DNA from: Rhodovibrio sodomensis
Lineage (GTDB): Bacteria; Pseudomonadota; Alphaproteobacteria; Kiloniellales; Rhodovibrionaceae
Length of the DNA: 56,599 bases
NCBI RefSeq assembly: GCF_016583645.1
Contig: NZ_NRRL01000019.1
Location: 1 to 56,599, forward strand
Reading direction: 5' to 3'
This document shows positions 16,945-26,102 of this stretch, piece by piece. Both the position numbers and the translations under genes were made by a program. The number at the start of each line of letters is the position of its first letter. The first letter of the stretch is position 1. Below the pieces are notes generated by a model. It was not told the DNA's origin. It saw only the letters and a program-made list of their open reading frames with translations, and searched no databases.

Positions 16945-17381
16945 GCGCCCAGTCGACCGAGCGCCGGTTTCGACGGCCGCGCGCCGCCGCCGTCAATCCG
17001 CGACAGGTGTGGGCGCGCGGCCCGGTACATCGGGAGTCGCGGTCCCCGTCGGATTTAAGCTATAGTCGACGCGCCGCGATTGTTTGATGACCCAAAAATC
17101 CGCCGAGGAGCGGGGCTTTGACGGGGGCGCTACGGGGGCTACGGGGGCAGTTCCACCGACTTTAAGTGGCGAATTCAGAATAGTATTGGACCGTGTTGGC
17201 GAGTGACGGTAGGCTCGCGTCACGTTCGGTAGGGCAAAATAGAAAAAGCCGTCCGCCGAAGCTTGCGAACGCGTCCGATATCGGCTGTGGCCCGCCCGGG
17301 CCGCAGATCGGGCGCTGGGGTAGGCAGCCGGGACACCACCAAACCCGTCCCGGTTATAGGTAAACGTTCAGGAGAGGCAGA
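16945..17381. other. 437-bp intergenic region upstream of the ABC transporter
   Basis: No gene supported. It holds a TATAGT box at 17061-17066, a short run of three CTACGGGGG-like units (17130-17150), and AT-richer sequence at 17150-17200 that probably carries the promoter of the transporter operon. No convincing -35/-10 pair could be fixed. AGGAGAGGCAG just before 17382 is the RBS. Confidence 0.5.
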
Positions 17382-18752
17382 ATGACAGACAACGGCAATC
17401 CGACTGGCTGGTCCCGCCGGCGCTTTCTGCAGACGGGCGCCGCGACGACCGCGGGCCTGGGCGCGCTGAGTTTCAGCGGCACGGCGCCGACGGGCTTCGT
17501 GCGCAACGCCTGGGCGCAGGACTTCCGCAACAACCCGGGTAATTCCGACACCGTCACGCTCGGCTTCAACGTGCCGCAAACCGGCCCCTACGCCGAAGAG
17601 GGCAAGGACGAGCTGCGCGCCTACAAGCTCGCCGTGAAGCACCTGAACGGCGAGGGCGACGGCGGCATGCTCAACACGATGCAGCCGACCGCGCTCAAGG
17701 GGAACGGCATCCTCGGCAAGAAGGTCGACTACGTCACCGGCGACACCCAGACCAAGTCGGACGCCGCGCGCGCGTCGGCCAAGCGCATGATCGAGCGCGA
17801 CGGCGTGGTCATGGTGACCGGCGGTTCGTCGTCCGGCGTCGCGGTGTCGGTGCAGGCGCTGTGCCAGGACATGGGCGTGATCTTCATGGCCGGCCTGACC
17901 CACGCCAACGACACCACCGGCAAGGATCGCCGGCGCTACGGCTTCCGCCACTTCTTCAACGCCCACATGTCGGCCGCCGCGCTGGGCCCGGTGCTCAAGG
18001 AGCAGATGGGCACCAACCGCAAGTCCTACATGCTGGTCGCGGACTACAACTGGGGTTGGTCCGTCGAGGAGTCGATGAAGAACGTCACCGAGGAGATGGG
18101 CTGGGAGACGGTCAACGCCCTCCGCACCCCGCTCGGGACCAGCGACTACTCGCAGTACCTGACCCCGGTGCGCGATTCCGGCGCGGACGTCTTGTTCCTG
18201 ATCCACTACGGCGGGGACATGGTGAACAGCCTGACGCAGGCGGTGCAGTTCGGCCTGAAGGACGCGACCGTGAACGGCAAGCCGTTCGAGATCGTGGTGC
18301 CGCTGTACTCCCGCGTCATGGCGCAGGGCGCCGGCGAGGCCGTCGCCGGGATCTACGGCTCGACCAACTGGCACTGGTCGCTGCAGAACGAAGGGTCCGA
18401 GGCGTTCGTCAAGTCGTTCGGCGAGGAGTACGGCTTCCCGCCGTCGCAGGCCGCGCACACCTGCTACGTCCAGACGCTGCTGTACGCCAACGCGGTCGAG
18501 TCCGCCGGCACCTTCTACCCGCCGGAGGTCATCAAGTTCCTCGAGGGCTTCGAGTTCACCGGCATGGGCAACGGCGACACGCTGTACCGCGCCGCGGACC
18601 ACCAGGCGTTCAAGCCCGTCCTGGTGGTGAAGGGCAACGACGACCCGCAGAGCCAGTTCGACCTGCTGGAGGTCGTCAAGGAAGTCCCGACGGAGGAGAT
18701 CATGTATCCGGCCGATCTCTATCCGGGCAATCTGGGCCCCTACGAGGTCTAA
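17382..18752 (+). CDS. ABC transporter substrate-binding protein, branched-chain amino acid/urea type
   Basis: 456-residue periplasmic binding protein. Tat signal SRRRFLQTGAATTAGLGALS, cleavage near AWAQD; then a type I binding fold with LGFNVPQTGPYAEEGKDELR and GDTQTKSDAARASAKRMIE, which recall LivK/UrtA. It captures the substrate for the LivHMGF machinery encoded downstream. Tat rather than Sec export is notable but common in this subgroup. AGGAGAGG lies before the ATG. Separated from livH by a strong hairpin, as often seen when the binding protein must outnumber the permease. Substrate not determinable from sequence. Confidence 0.88.
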   Translation: MTDNGNPTGWSRRRFLQTGAATTAGLGALSFSGTAPTGFVRNAWAQDFRNNPGNSDTVTLGFNVPQTGPYAEEGKDELRAYKLAVKHLNGEGDGGMLNTMQPTALKGNGILGKKVDYVTGDTQTKSDAARASAKRMIERDGVVMVTGGSSSGVAVSVQALCQDMGVIFMAGLTHANDTTGKDRRRYGFRHFFNAHMSAAALGPVLKEQMGTNRKSYMLVADYNWGWSVEESMKNVTEEMGWETVNALRTPLGTSDYSQYLTPVRDSGADVLFLIHYGGDMVNSLTQAVQFGLKDATVNGKPFEIVVPLYSRVMAQGAGEAVAGIYGSTNWHWSLQNEGSEAFVKSFGEEYGFPPSQAAHTCYVQTLLYANAVESAGTFYPPEVIKFLEGFEFTGMGNGDTLYRAADHQAFKPVLVVKGNDDPQSQFDLLEVVKEVPTEEIMYPADLYPGNLGPYEV

Positions 18753-18778
18753 GGCCGGGACGACGTGTCCACACGATC

Positions 18779-18815
18779 GGGACCGGCGTGCGCGTTTTCG
18801 GCGCGCGCCGGTCCC
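18779..18815 (+). terminator. Intercistronic hairpin between SBP and livH
   Basis: A 15-bp stem, GGGACCGGCGTGCGC with GCGCGCGCCGGTCCC (one G-T pair), encloses a 7-nt loop. There is no T-run. It more likely stabilises the 3' end of the binding-protein mRNA or partly attenuates than fully terminates. Confidence 0.75.
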
Positions 18816-18902
18816 ATCGCCTTCTTCCATCCGGCTTGCACCCGTGGCTTGGGCGACGTCCGGCTAAGCGCGCCCGCGCTGGGTTAAGGGGACAGGAAAT
18901 CG

Positions 18903-19919
18903 ATGGATAGCCTGCTGCTCCAGCTGCTCAACGGCCTGGACAAGGGCGCCGCCTACGCGCTGATCGCGCTCGGGCTGACGCTCGTGTTCGGCACGTTGGG
19001 GGTGGTCAACTTCGCGCACGGCGCGCTGTTCATGCTGGGCGCCTTCGTGGCCGTCAGCGTGAACAAGCTGCTGACCATCTCCCAGAAGGTGCGCGACGAG
19101 AGCATCACCGCCTTCGAGGCCTATACCGAGAAACCGTACCTCGAAATCTGGCTCGGCGATCTCGGCACGGAGATCATCCAGTGGTCGGTGCCGATCTCCG
19201 CCTTGGTGGCGATCCCGGTGATGCTGTTGATCGGCTTGGTGATGGAGCGCGGGCTGATCCAGTACTTCTACAAGCGCACCCACGCCGAACAGATCCTGGT
19301 CACCTTCGGCTTGGCGATCGTGCTGGGCGAGATCATCAAGGTGTTTTTCGGCGCCAACCCGATCTCGCAGTCCGCGCCGCCGGAGCTGTCGGGCGCCGCG
19401 CGGTTGGGCGCCATGCTGGGGCTGAACGAGAATCTGGTCTATCCCTGGTGGCGCCTGGTCTATCTGCTGTGCTCGTTCCTGATCGTCTCCTCGGTGTTCG
19501 CGTTCCTCAAGCTCACCACCTACGGCATGGTCGTGCGCGCCGGCATGGCCGATCGCGAGATGGTTGGCCTGCTCGGGATCAACATCCAGCGCCGCTTCAC
19601 GGTCGTCTTCGGAATCGCCGCGATCGTCACGGGGCTCGCGGGCTGTCTTTACACACCGATCCTGCCGCCGGACTACCACATGGGCATGAACTTCCTGGTG
19701 CTGTCGTTCGTGGTCGTGGTCGTGGGCGGCATGGGCTCGCTCGGCGGCGCGGTCTGCGCCGGCTTCCTGCTCGGCATCCTGCAGTCGTTCGCTGCGATGA
19801 GTTGGGTCAAGGACATCGTGCCCGGCATCGACCAGATCATCATTTACCTCATCGCCGTCGTGATCCTGCTGACCCGTCCGCGGGGCCTGATGGGTCGCAA
19901 AGGCGTGATGGAGGGCTAA
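18903..19919 (+). CDS. livH: LivH-type branched-chain amino acid ABC permease
   Basis: 338 residues, about eight membrane helices. GLTLVFGTLGVVNFAHGALFMLGAF is the LivH N-terminal signature; a variable loop (about 60-85) precedes the second helix block; GVLGINIQRRF-like LLGINIQRRFTVVFG and GGMGSLGGAV follow. It forms the translocation pore with LivM. GACAGGAAATCG before ATG 18903 gives a modest RBS. 6 nt separate it from livM. Confidence 0.9.
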   Translation: MDSLLLQLLNGLDKGAAYALIALGLTLVFGTLGVVNFAHGALFMLGAFVAVSVNKLLTISQKVRDESITAFEAYTEKPYLEIWLGDLGTEIIQWSVPISALVAIPVMLLIGLVMERGLIQYFYKRTHAEQILVTFGLAIVLGEIIKVFFGANPISQSAPPELSGAARLGAMLGLNENLVYPWWRLVYLLCSFLIVSSVFAFLKLTTYGMVVRAGMADREMVGLLGINIQRRFTVVFGIAAIVTGLAGCLYTPILPPDYHMGMNFLVLSFVVVVVGGMGSLGGAVCAGFLLGILQSFAAMSWVKDIVPGIDQIIIYLIAVVILLTRPRGLMGRKGVMEG

Positions 19920-19925
19920 CCGGCC

Positions 19926-21092
19926 ATGGCCAGCATCACGCACTTCAATCCCTCGACGCCCAAGCGCGACCTCGCGGTCATGGGGATCTTCGCGCTGGTG
20001 GTCCTGACCGCGCCGATCTGGGCCACGCCGATCGGGGCCAACTACCCCGACCTGCTGCAGCGCTTCGCCATCTTCGGGATCTTCGCGATCGGCTATAACC
20101 TGCTGTTCGGCCTGACCGGCTATCTGTCGTTCGGTCACGCGGCGTTCCTCGGCGTCGGCTCCTATGCCGCGGTGTGGATCTTCAAGCTGCTGACCATGAA
20201 CGCGATCCTGGCCGTGGCGTTCGGCATGCTGGTGGCCGCGGTCTTCGCGGTGGCGATCGGGTACGTCGCGCTGCGCCGCGCCGGGATCTACTTCGCCATC
20301 CTCACGCTCGCCTTCGCGCAGATGTCGTACCGGCTGGCCTATTCGGTGCTGACTCCGATCACCAATGGCGAAACCGGCCTGACCCTGGACGGCAACGATC
20401 CGCGGGTGATCGACGCGCTGTTCGGCGGCGGTGGCGAGGGCATCCCCAACCCCTCGCTGTTCGGCCTGGAACTGACTGGCTATGCCGCCTTCTACTTCTG
20501 CGCGGTGGTGCTGATCCTGGCGTTCTGGGTGTCGCTGAAGATCTTCCGCTCGCCGTTCGGCCTGAAGCTGCTGGCGATCAAGTCCAACCAGACGCGGATG
20601 CGCTTCACCGGCTACAACACCCGGCCCTACGTGCTGACGGTGTTCGTGATCTCGGGCATGTACGCCGGGCTCGCCGGATCGCTGATGGCGGTCACCGACC
20701 CTCTGGCCGGGGCCGAGCGGATGGTCTGGACGGCCTCGGGCGAGGTCGTGCTGATGACCATCCTGGGCGGCGCCGGCACGCTCGTCGGGCCGATGCTGGG
20801 TGCCGTCCTGATCAAGTACGCGGAGAACATCTTCTCCGCCGTCAACGATAGCCAACTTGCCGATCTGTTCGGCTTCCTGCCGGAGCCGGTGACCGATCTG
20901 ATGGTCGGTGTGGCCAGCCTGTTCGTCGGCGAGGGCTGGCACCTCACCCTCGGCCTCTTGTTCATGGCGATCGTGATCTTCCTGCCCGGCGGCATGATGG
21001 AAGGCCTGTACCGGATCGGCGGCGCGATCAGGCGCCGGCGTGCCGGCGGACGGGCCGCGGACAATTCAGCCGTCACCCAGCCGTCGGAGTAG
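19926..21092 (+). CDS. livM: LivM-type branched-chain amino acid ABC permease
   Basis: 388 residues, eight to ten helices. [24 protein letters not shown] is the diagnostic LivM motif, followed by [19 protein letters not shown] and [15 protein letters not shown]. Pairs with LivH. The C-terminal 20 residues are Arg-rich and variable. livG starts 19 nt downstream. Confidence 0.9.
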   Translation: MASITHFNPSTPKRDLAVMGIFALVVLTAPIWATPIGANYPDLLQRFAIFGIFAIGYNLLFGLTGYLSFGHAAFLGVGSYAAVWIFKLLTMNAILAVAFGMLVAAVFAVAIGYVALRRAGIYFAILTLAFAQMSYRLAYSVLTPITNGETGLTLDGNDPRVIDALFGGGGEGIPNPSLFGLELTGYAAFYFCAVVLILAFWVSLKIFRSPFGLKLLAIKSNQTRMRFTGYNTRPYVLTVFVISGMYAGLAGSLMAVTDPLAGAERMVWTASGEVVLMTILGGAGTLVGPMLGAVLIKYAENIFSAVNDSQLADLFGFLPEPVTDLMVGVASLFVGEGWHLTLGLLFMAIVIFLPGGMMEGLYRIGGAIRRRRAGGRAADNSAVTQPSE

Positions 21093-21111
21093 AGGGGCCG
21101 CACGACCGACC

Positions 21112-21876
21112 ATGGCACAGAATTTCGTCCTTAACGTCTCCGACGTGAACAAGAGCTTCGGCGGCCTGCAGGCCCTGACCAACATCAACTTGCAGATCGA
21201 GGAAGGCAAAACCCACGCGGTGATCGGCCCCAACGGGGCGGGCAAGTCGACCCTGCTGAACACGGTGATCGGCCGGCTGGCGCCGGATACCGGCTCGGTG
21301 CTGTTCGACGGGGTCAATCTGACCGGCAAGACCGCGCACCAGATCAACCAGCTGGGTGTGGCCCGGGTGTTCCAGACGCCGGAGATCTTTCTCGACCTCA
21401 CGGTGCTGCAGAACATCGAAATCGCCGCGCTGGCCAAGCGCGACGGCGCGTTCAGCTTCAAGCCGTTCCGCTCGATGTTCTCGGAGACGAAGATCCAGCA
21501 AGAGGCCGTCGACATGCTGGACGATATGGGCCTGCATCACCTGCGCGATCATCCCGCGGCCAACCTGTCGCGCGGCGACAAGCGCCGGCTGGAGATCGCC
21601 ATGTGCCTGATCCAGCACCCGCGCCTGCTGCTGCTCGACGAGCCGACCGCCGGCATGGCCCGGCACGACACCAACCGCACCATCGATCTGCTGCAGCGGA
21701 TTAAGGCACGCGGCATGACCAAGGTGATCATCGAACACGACATGCACGTCGTGTTCTCGCTCGCCGACTGGATCAGCGTGCTGGCCCAGGGGGCAATCAT
21801 CGCCGAGGGCACGCCGGAGGACATCAAGGGCAACCCGAAGGTCCAGGAAGCCTACCTGGGCGGCACCGAGGTCTAG
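21112..21876 (+). CDS. livG: LivG-type ABC transporter ATPase
   Basis: 254 residues. Walker A GPNGAGKST, Q-loop VARVFQTPEIF, signature LSRGDKRRLEIA (Arg-Gly-Asp replacing the usual Gly-Gly-Glu), Walker B LLLLDEPTAGM, switch His in IIEHDMHVVFSLAD. Start at ATG 21112, aligning with the family N-terminus; a GAGGGG site lies about 15 nt upstream. Its TAG stop (21874-21876) is the first triplet of an inserted palindromic repeat, so the repeat fixes the C-terminus here (see findings). Confidence 0.9.
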   Translation: MAQNFVLNVSDVNKSFGGLQALTNINLQIEEGKTHAVIGPNGAGKSTLLNTVIGRLAPDTGSVLFDGVNLTGKTAHQINQLGVARVFQTPEIFLDLTVLQNIEIAALAKRDGAFSFKPFRSMFSETKIQQEAVDMLDDMGLHHLRDHPAANLSRGDKRRLEIAMCLIQHPRLLLLDEPTAGMARHDTNRTIDLLQRIKARGMTKVIIEHDMHVVFSLADWISVLAQGAIIAEGTPEDIKGNPKVQEAYLGGTEV

Positions 21877-21919
21877 CGCAAAATCGATGAAGGTCTAGTC
21901 GACCTTCATCTTGCCCTAG
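21874..21919 (+). repeat. Bipartite palindromic repeat, short form (copy in liv operon)
   Basis: 46 bp. It opens TAGCGCAAAATCGATGAAGG like hairpin A of the long form but closes CTTCATCTTGCCCTAG, like the end of hairpin B. It thus looks like an internal deletion joining the outer arms. It sits between livG and livF and supplies the livG stop codon. Confidence 0.85.
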
Positions 21920-21991
21920 AGCCTTGGTCGCTCCGCGCGCGCGAGCGCCAGCCGAGCCCGTCGACGCCAGCCAACGGAAAGACACGCAGTC

Positions 21992-22798
<807 letters not shown>

Positions 22799-22860
22799 GA
22801 CGGGGCTCGGTTCAGTCCCTCTCTACTAGGTAGGGCCACGGGTCTATTCTTGCGGCAACC

Positions 22861-22905
22861 TTCTCTCCCTAACCCTCTCCTCCCAAGTGGAGGCGAGGGG
22901 ACCGA
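22861..22905. repeat. CT-rich palindromic repeat, copy 2
   Basis: CCCTCTCCTCCCA followed by AGTGGAGGCGAGGGGACC, a hairpin of the same family as 3565-3595. It lies in the convergent gap between livF and the photolyase fusion, where it might serve both as a processing or termination stem. Confidence 0.7.
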
Positions 22906-22925
22906 TGTCGCCGTTCTCCTGAAAA

Positions 22926-25361
22926 CTACTCCGCCGCGCGCCGTTTGGCGGCTGGCTGGCGGCGCGCGGCCAGTTCGGGCTCGCTCGCGAACACGCGGCC
23001 GGCCGCCGCCGCACCGGACAGCAGGGCGTCGCCCGCCGTCGGGCCGAGGCACCAGTCGCCGCAGGCGCCCAGGCCCAGCCCGGAATCGAACAGGCAATCC
23101 TCACCCACCGGCTGGGTCACTTGGCCGTAAAGCCAGCGGTGGCCGATCAGCTGCCGCGGGTCCGGCAGGTCCGGCTGGTGCGCCCGGAAGGCGTCGAACA
23201 GCGCCCGCGCGATCGGGTCGAAGTCGTCGTCCTTGTGCGCTTGCGACCAATCGGCCGTGGCGTGCAGGGCCCATACGTCGGCCAGCGGGTCGCGGCCCGG
23301 CTTGGCGGTGTCGCGCACGGCCTTCTCCAGAACCGGATCGTCGACCGGCAGCAGCAGCTCGCAGTCGACTTCCAGTAGCTGATCGAACACGGCAAGCGCG
23401 CTCATGATCGGGCGGTAGGCGGCCGTGCGGGCGCGCGCCGCCAGTGCAGGGGCATGCGCCGCGATCAGGTCGGCCGCCTGGCGCGCCGGGGCGGTGACGA
23501 CCACCCGGTCGAACGGGCCGTGCGTTTCGCCGTCAATAACCAGCTGCCAACCGGCGCGATCGCGCTGCAACTCGGTGACCGCCGTGCCCTGGCGGATGTC
23601 CAGCTCGGCGCCCAGATGCTGCGCCAGCCCGCGGGTCGTCGGCAGAGCCACCTGCCAGGGCTGGTCCGAGCCCGCCGGCGTCCAGTCGCCCAGCACCTCG
23701 CGTTCGCGCCACGCGGCGCGGTAGGGCGTCAACCGTGGGTCGCCGATCTCCAGCTTGGGCGCGCCGTGGTCGGCGAACCGGCCGTCGCCCAGCCGCTTTG
23801 CCGCGGTCCGGCCGCCCGGCAACCGGCCCTTGTCGAACACCGTGACCGGGACCCCGTGGTCGGCCAGCGTGCGGGCGCACATCAGGCCGGACAGACCCGC
23901 GCCGACGACCGCAACCGTCGGCAGGTCGGATCCGCGGACCTGGCGGGCGGTGTACGCCGCGACATCGAGGCGCTTGGCGTGGACCTCGGTCGAGCGATGG
24001 CGGACGGTGCCGAAAATCGCCCGCTCCGGCTCGAACGGCCGATCGAACGCGCCCAGGCACCAGAACAGGCCGGAGTAGGAGTTCGGATCGCCGCCGTCCA
24101 GGCTGTAGCGGTTGTTGAGGTCGACCAGCAGCTCCGCGGTACGTTCCGGGCCGGGCGTCCAGGTCAGCAGCTCCTTGGCCCAGGTCATGCGCAGGTTGTT
24201 GTGCAGGTAGCCGCGCCGGAAGTAGCCGAGCTGCGCCGCGTTCCACAGCGCGTCGTCGGTCTCGCCGCGGGCCAGCGTATCCCAGTCGTAAAGCGCCGGG
24301 CGCGGATCGATTTCCCGGCGCTTCAGCGTCTCCCACGCCCAGTCGGGGACGATCGCGGTGCTGTCGTGGTCGGGGACGTGGAAGGCGTAGGCCCAGGACA
24401 TCTCCCGCCAGATCAACAGCTCGTCCAGGAACTTGTCCGCGCCCTTGCCGCCGGCCGCCGCGGCCTCGCGGGCGACCCGGGTCGCCGCGATCATGCCGTG
24501 GCGCAGGTAGGGCGACAGGCGGGAGACGTAGCTTTCCTGCAGCGCGTCGTTGCGTTTGGCGGCGTAGCCCGAGAGCCGGCTGTCGCGCCAGTCGGCCCAG
24601 TGCGCGGCCGCCGCCGGCTCGCCGCCCGGGAATTCCGGGACCGGCGGCACCGTATGGTCGATCGCGCAGGCAGCCGTGAGCGCGCCCAGGTCGCAGGCCG
24701 ACAGATCGTCGCCCGCGATCCCCAGGTCGCCGGCATAGCGCGGCTGCCGCGGGGCGACCGGCGGGAAGCCGTCGTCCAGCCGGCGCCGGCGCAGTTCCTT
24801 GGTCGCGTTGCGGAACTTGAACGCCCGGTCGTACGCCCGGCCCACCTGGCGCATCGGCACCAGGCAACTCGCGTCGACCGCCAGCACGGGCCCGCCGCTG
24901 GCCGCGTCGGCCGCGGCCAGCAGGCGCGTGCGTCGGTCGCGATACGGGCGGGTGGGCACGTCGTCGGTGACCGTCAGCGCGGCCCCGGCGATCAACTGGC
25001 GCGCCGCATCCGTACGCTTGCCGGGGCGGTGGACGTGGACGCACACGCGTACACCCATGGCCGCCAGCCCCTGCTGCAGCGCGCGAAGGCCTTCCAGCTG
25101 GAACCGGTGGTGGCGGTCGCTGGCGAGCGGCTGATCCTCGCGCAGCTCGGCCAGAACCACCGGCGGAAGGCCGTGTGCGTTGGCCAGCGTCAGCGCGGTG
25201 TCGAGCGCCTGATTCTCCTGCGTGCGCAGGTTGCCGTCCAGCACGTACAGCACGTACGGCCCGTCCGCCGGCGCCGCCTCGCGCAGCACCCGCGTCCGCA
25301 ATGCCAGCGTCCGGGGGAGGGGCGCGGTCAGCCGGCCGTGGTCGCTCGCGTCGTCGCTCAC
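22926..25361 (-). CDS. Class II-like DNA photolyase fused to a renalase-like FAD oxidoreductase
   Basis: 811 residues. Residues about 30-470 are a photolyase: antenna-type N-domain (VLYVLDGNLRTQENQALDTA), then the helical FAD domain with FLDELLIWREMSWAYAFHVP, WAKELLTWTPGPE and YSLDGGDPNSYSGLFWCLGA, matching class II CPD photolyases. Residues about 480-800 form a second flavoprotein: VAVVGAGLSGLMCARTLADH, KGRLPGGRTA and a terminal GDWCLGPTAGDALLSG, as in renalase/amine-oxidase relatives. Start is GTG 25361, overlapping the upstream stop (GTGA). The first domain should repair UV dimers with light; the second may supply reduced flavin or electrons (inference). No frameshift separates the halves. 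Confidence 0.87.
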   Translation of the reverse strand: MSDDASDHGRLTAPLPRTLALRTRVLREAAPADGPYVLYVLDGNLRTQENQALDTALTLANAHGLPPVVLAELREDQPLASDRHHRFQLEGLRALQQGLAAMGVRVCVHVHRPGKRTDAARQLIAGAALTVTDDVPTRPYRDRRTRLLAAADAASGGPVLAVDASCLVPMRQVGRAYDRAFKFRNATKELRRRRLDDGFPPVAPRQPRYAGDLGIAGDDLSACDLGALTAACAIDHTVPPVPEFPGGEPAAAAHWADWRDSRLSGYAAKRNDALQESYVSRLSPYLRHGMIAATRVAREAAAAGGKGADKFLDELLIWREMSWAYAFHVPDHDSTAIVPDWAWETLKRREIDPRPALYDWDTLARGETDDALWNAAQLGYFRRGYLHNNLRMTWAKELLTWTPGPERTAELLVDLNNRYSLDGGDPNSYSGLFWCLGAFDRPFEPERAIFGTVRHRSTEVHAKRLDVAAYTARQVRGSDLPTVAVVGAGLSGLMCARTLADHGVPVTVFDKGRLPGGRTAAKRLGDGRFADHGAPKLEIGDPRLTPYRAAWREREVLGDWTPAGSDQPWQVALPTTRGLAQHLGAELDIRQGTAVTELQRDRAGWQLVIDGETHGPFDRVVVTAPARQAADLIAAHAPALAARARTAAYRPIMSALAVFDQLLEVDCELLLPVDDPVLEKAVRDTAKPGRDPLADVWALHATADWSQAHKDDDFDPIARALFDAFRAHQPDLPDPRQLIGHRWLYGQVTQPVGEDCLFDSGLGLGACGDWCLGPTAGDALLSGAAAAGRVFASEPELAARRQPAAKRRAAE

Positions 25362-25606
25362 GCGCTGCCGGGCCCGCCGCCGGTTTCGCCGCTGGCTGGA
25401 CCGCCGGTGGCCTCTTCGTCGATCCAGTCGTGCCGCGCGACCTCGGGGTCGGGGGCGTCGTCGTGCCGGCCGCGGCCCGCCACCGACGGCCCGTTGCCGG
25501 CCTTGCACGCCCGGCGCCAGCCCGCGGCGGCGAGGACCAGCAGCCCGGCGGCCGCCACGCCGGCGGCCGCGTGCACGCCGTAGTTCAGGCCCATCCGGAT
25601 CAGCAT
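25358..25606 (-). CDS. Small single-pass membrane protein coupled to the photolyase fusion
   Basis: 82 residues, unrecognised. Short N-terminus, one hydrophobic helix (about 9-29, VHAAAGVAAAGLLVLAAAGW), then WRRACKAGN and an acidic, Gly-rich, probably disordered tail. AAGGAG 8 nt before ATG 25606. It overlaps its neighbours on both sides (TGATG with the gene upstream, GTGA with the photolyase), so all three are translationally coupled. The WRRACKAGN motif repeats YRRMCKSRN of the preceding gene, hinting at duplication. No function assigned. Confidence 0.75.
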   Translation of the reverse strand: MLIRMGLNYGVHAAAGVAAAGLLVLAAAGWRRACKAGNGPSVAGRGRHDDAPDPEVARHDWIDEEATGGPASGETGGGPGSA

Positions 25607-25743
25607 CAGCGCGTCTCCTTGTCGCTGTTGCGGGACTTGCACATCCGCCGATAGGCGCAGGCGCCGCCGAACACCGCACTGCCGATCGCCAGGCCTTTCA
25701 CGAACCCGGCGGTGGCGGCGAGGTTTTGGAGAACGAAGCCCAT
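25606..25743 (-). CDS. 45-residue membrane microprotein, first gene of the photolyase unit
   Basis: 45 residues. A hydrophobic helix (about 9-30, AATAGFVKGLAIGSAVFGGA) is followed by YRRMCKSRN and a charged end. GGGAGG 6 nt before ATG 25743 is a good RBS, and the stop overlaps the next start as TGATG, which supports translation despite its size. The juxtamembrane [YW]RRxCKxxN motif is shared with the next gene. The promoter must lie within 25744-25921; none is evident. Confidence 0.65.
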   Translation of the reverse strand: MGFVLQNLAATAGFVKGLAIGSAVFGGACAYRRMCKSRNSDKETR

Positions 25744-25921
25744 GCGATGCCTCCCTCAAGAACGATTGATCGCACGAATGCAGGTAGGGCGCGCCTCGCC
25801 GCGGACCAGGGGGCGCGGCGAGCGGCCGCTCGCGCCTCGACAGGCGCGAGCGAGGCACCCCTTCATGCGTATCGATAAAAACCGGCAGGAGCGTTGCGAC
25901 GCGCAGCTTAACGCAGGCGGC

Positions 25922-25998
25922 TGGTAGGGGCGCCGGGGATCGAACCCGGAACCTCCCAGTTATAAGCTGGGTGCTCTGACCGCTTGAGCTACACCCCC
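25922..25998 (-). tRNA. tRNA-Ile (anticodon UAU), CCA encoded
   Basis: 77 nt folding as a full cloverleaf: acceptor GGGGGTG/CGCCCCT (with two wobble pairs), D-arm TAGCTCAAGCGGTCAGAGCA, anticodon stem CCCAG/CTGGG with loop CTTATAA, T-arm CCGGGTTCGATCCCCGG, discriminator A and genomic CCA. The loop places TAT at 34-36, so it should read AUA. Most bacteria instead use a CAU tRNA modified to lysidine, which makes this form uncommon. Confidence 0.9.
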
Positions 25999-26102
25999 GC
26001 GATGGCGGACGCGCACGGCCGGCCGGCGGCCGTGCGGTATTCGTCCGTTGCGGGGGCGGAAGCGGGTCATGCTGGCTCCGGATGGCGCTCGGGTCGGTGG
26101 CG

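Noticed and set aside
18864..20942. A 692-aa leftward open frame
   Set aside because: Antisense to livH and livM, His/Gln/Asp-rich shadow typical of GC-rich genomes.
22926..25679. A 917-aa version of the photolyase fusion starting at 25679
   Set aside because: The extra 106 residues are an Arg-rich shadow of two small genes in other frames, both with good RBSs; GTG 25361 matches the domain start and stop overlap.
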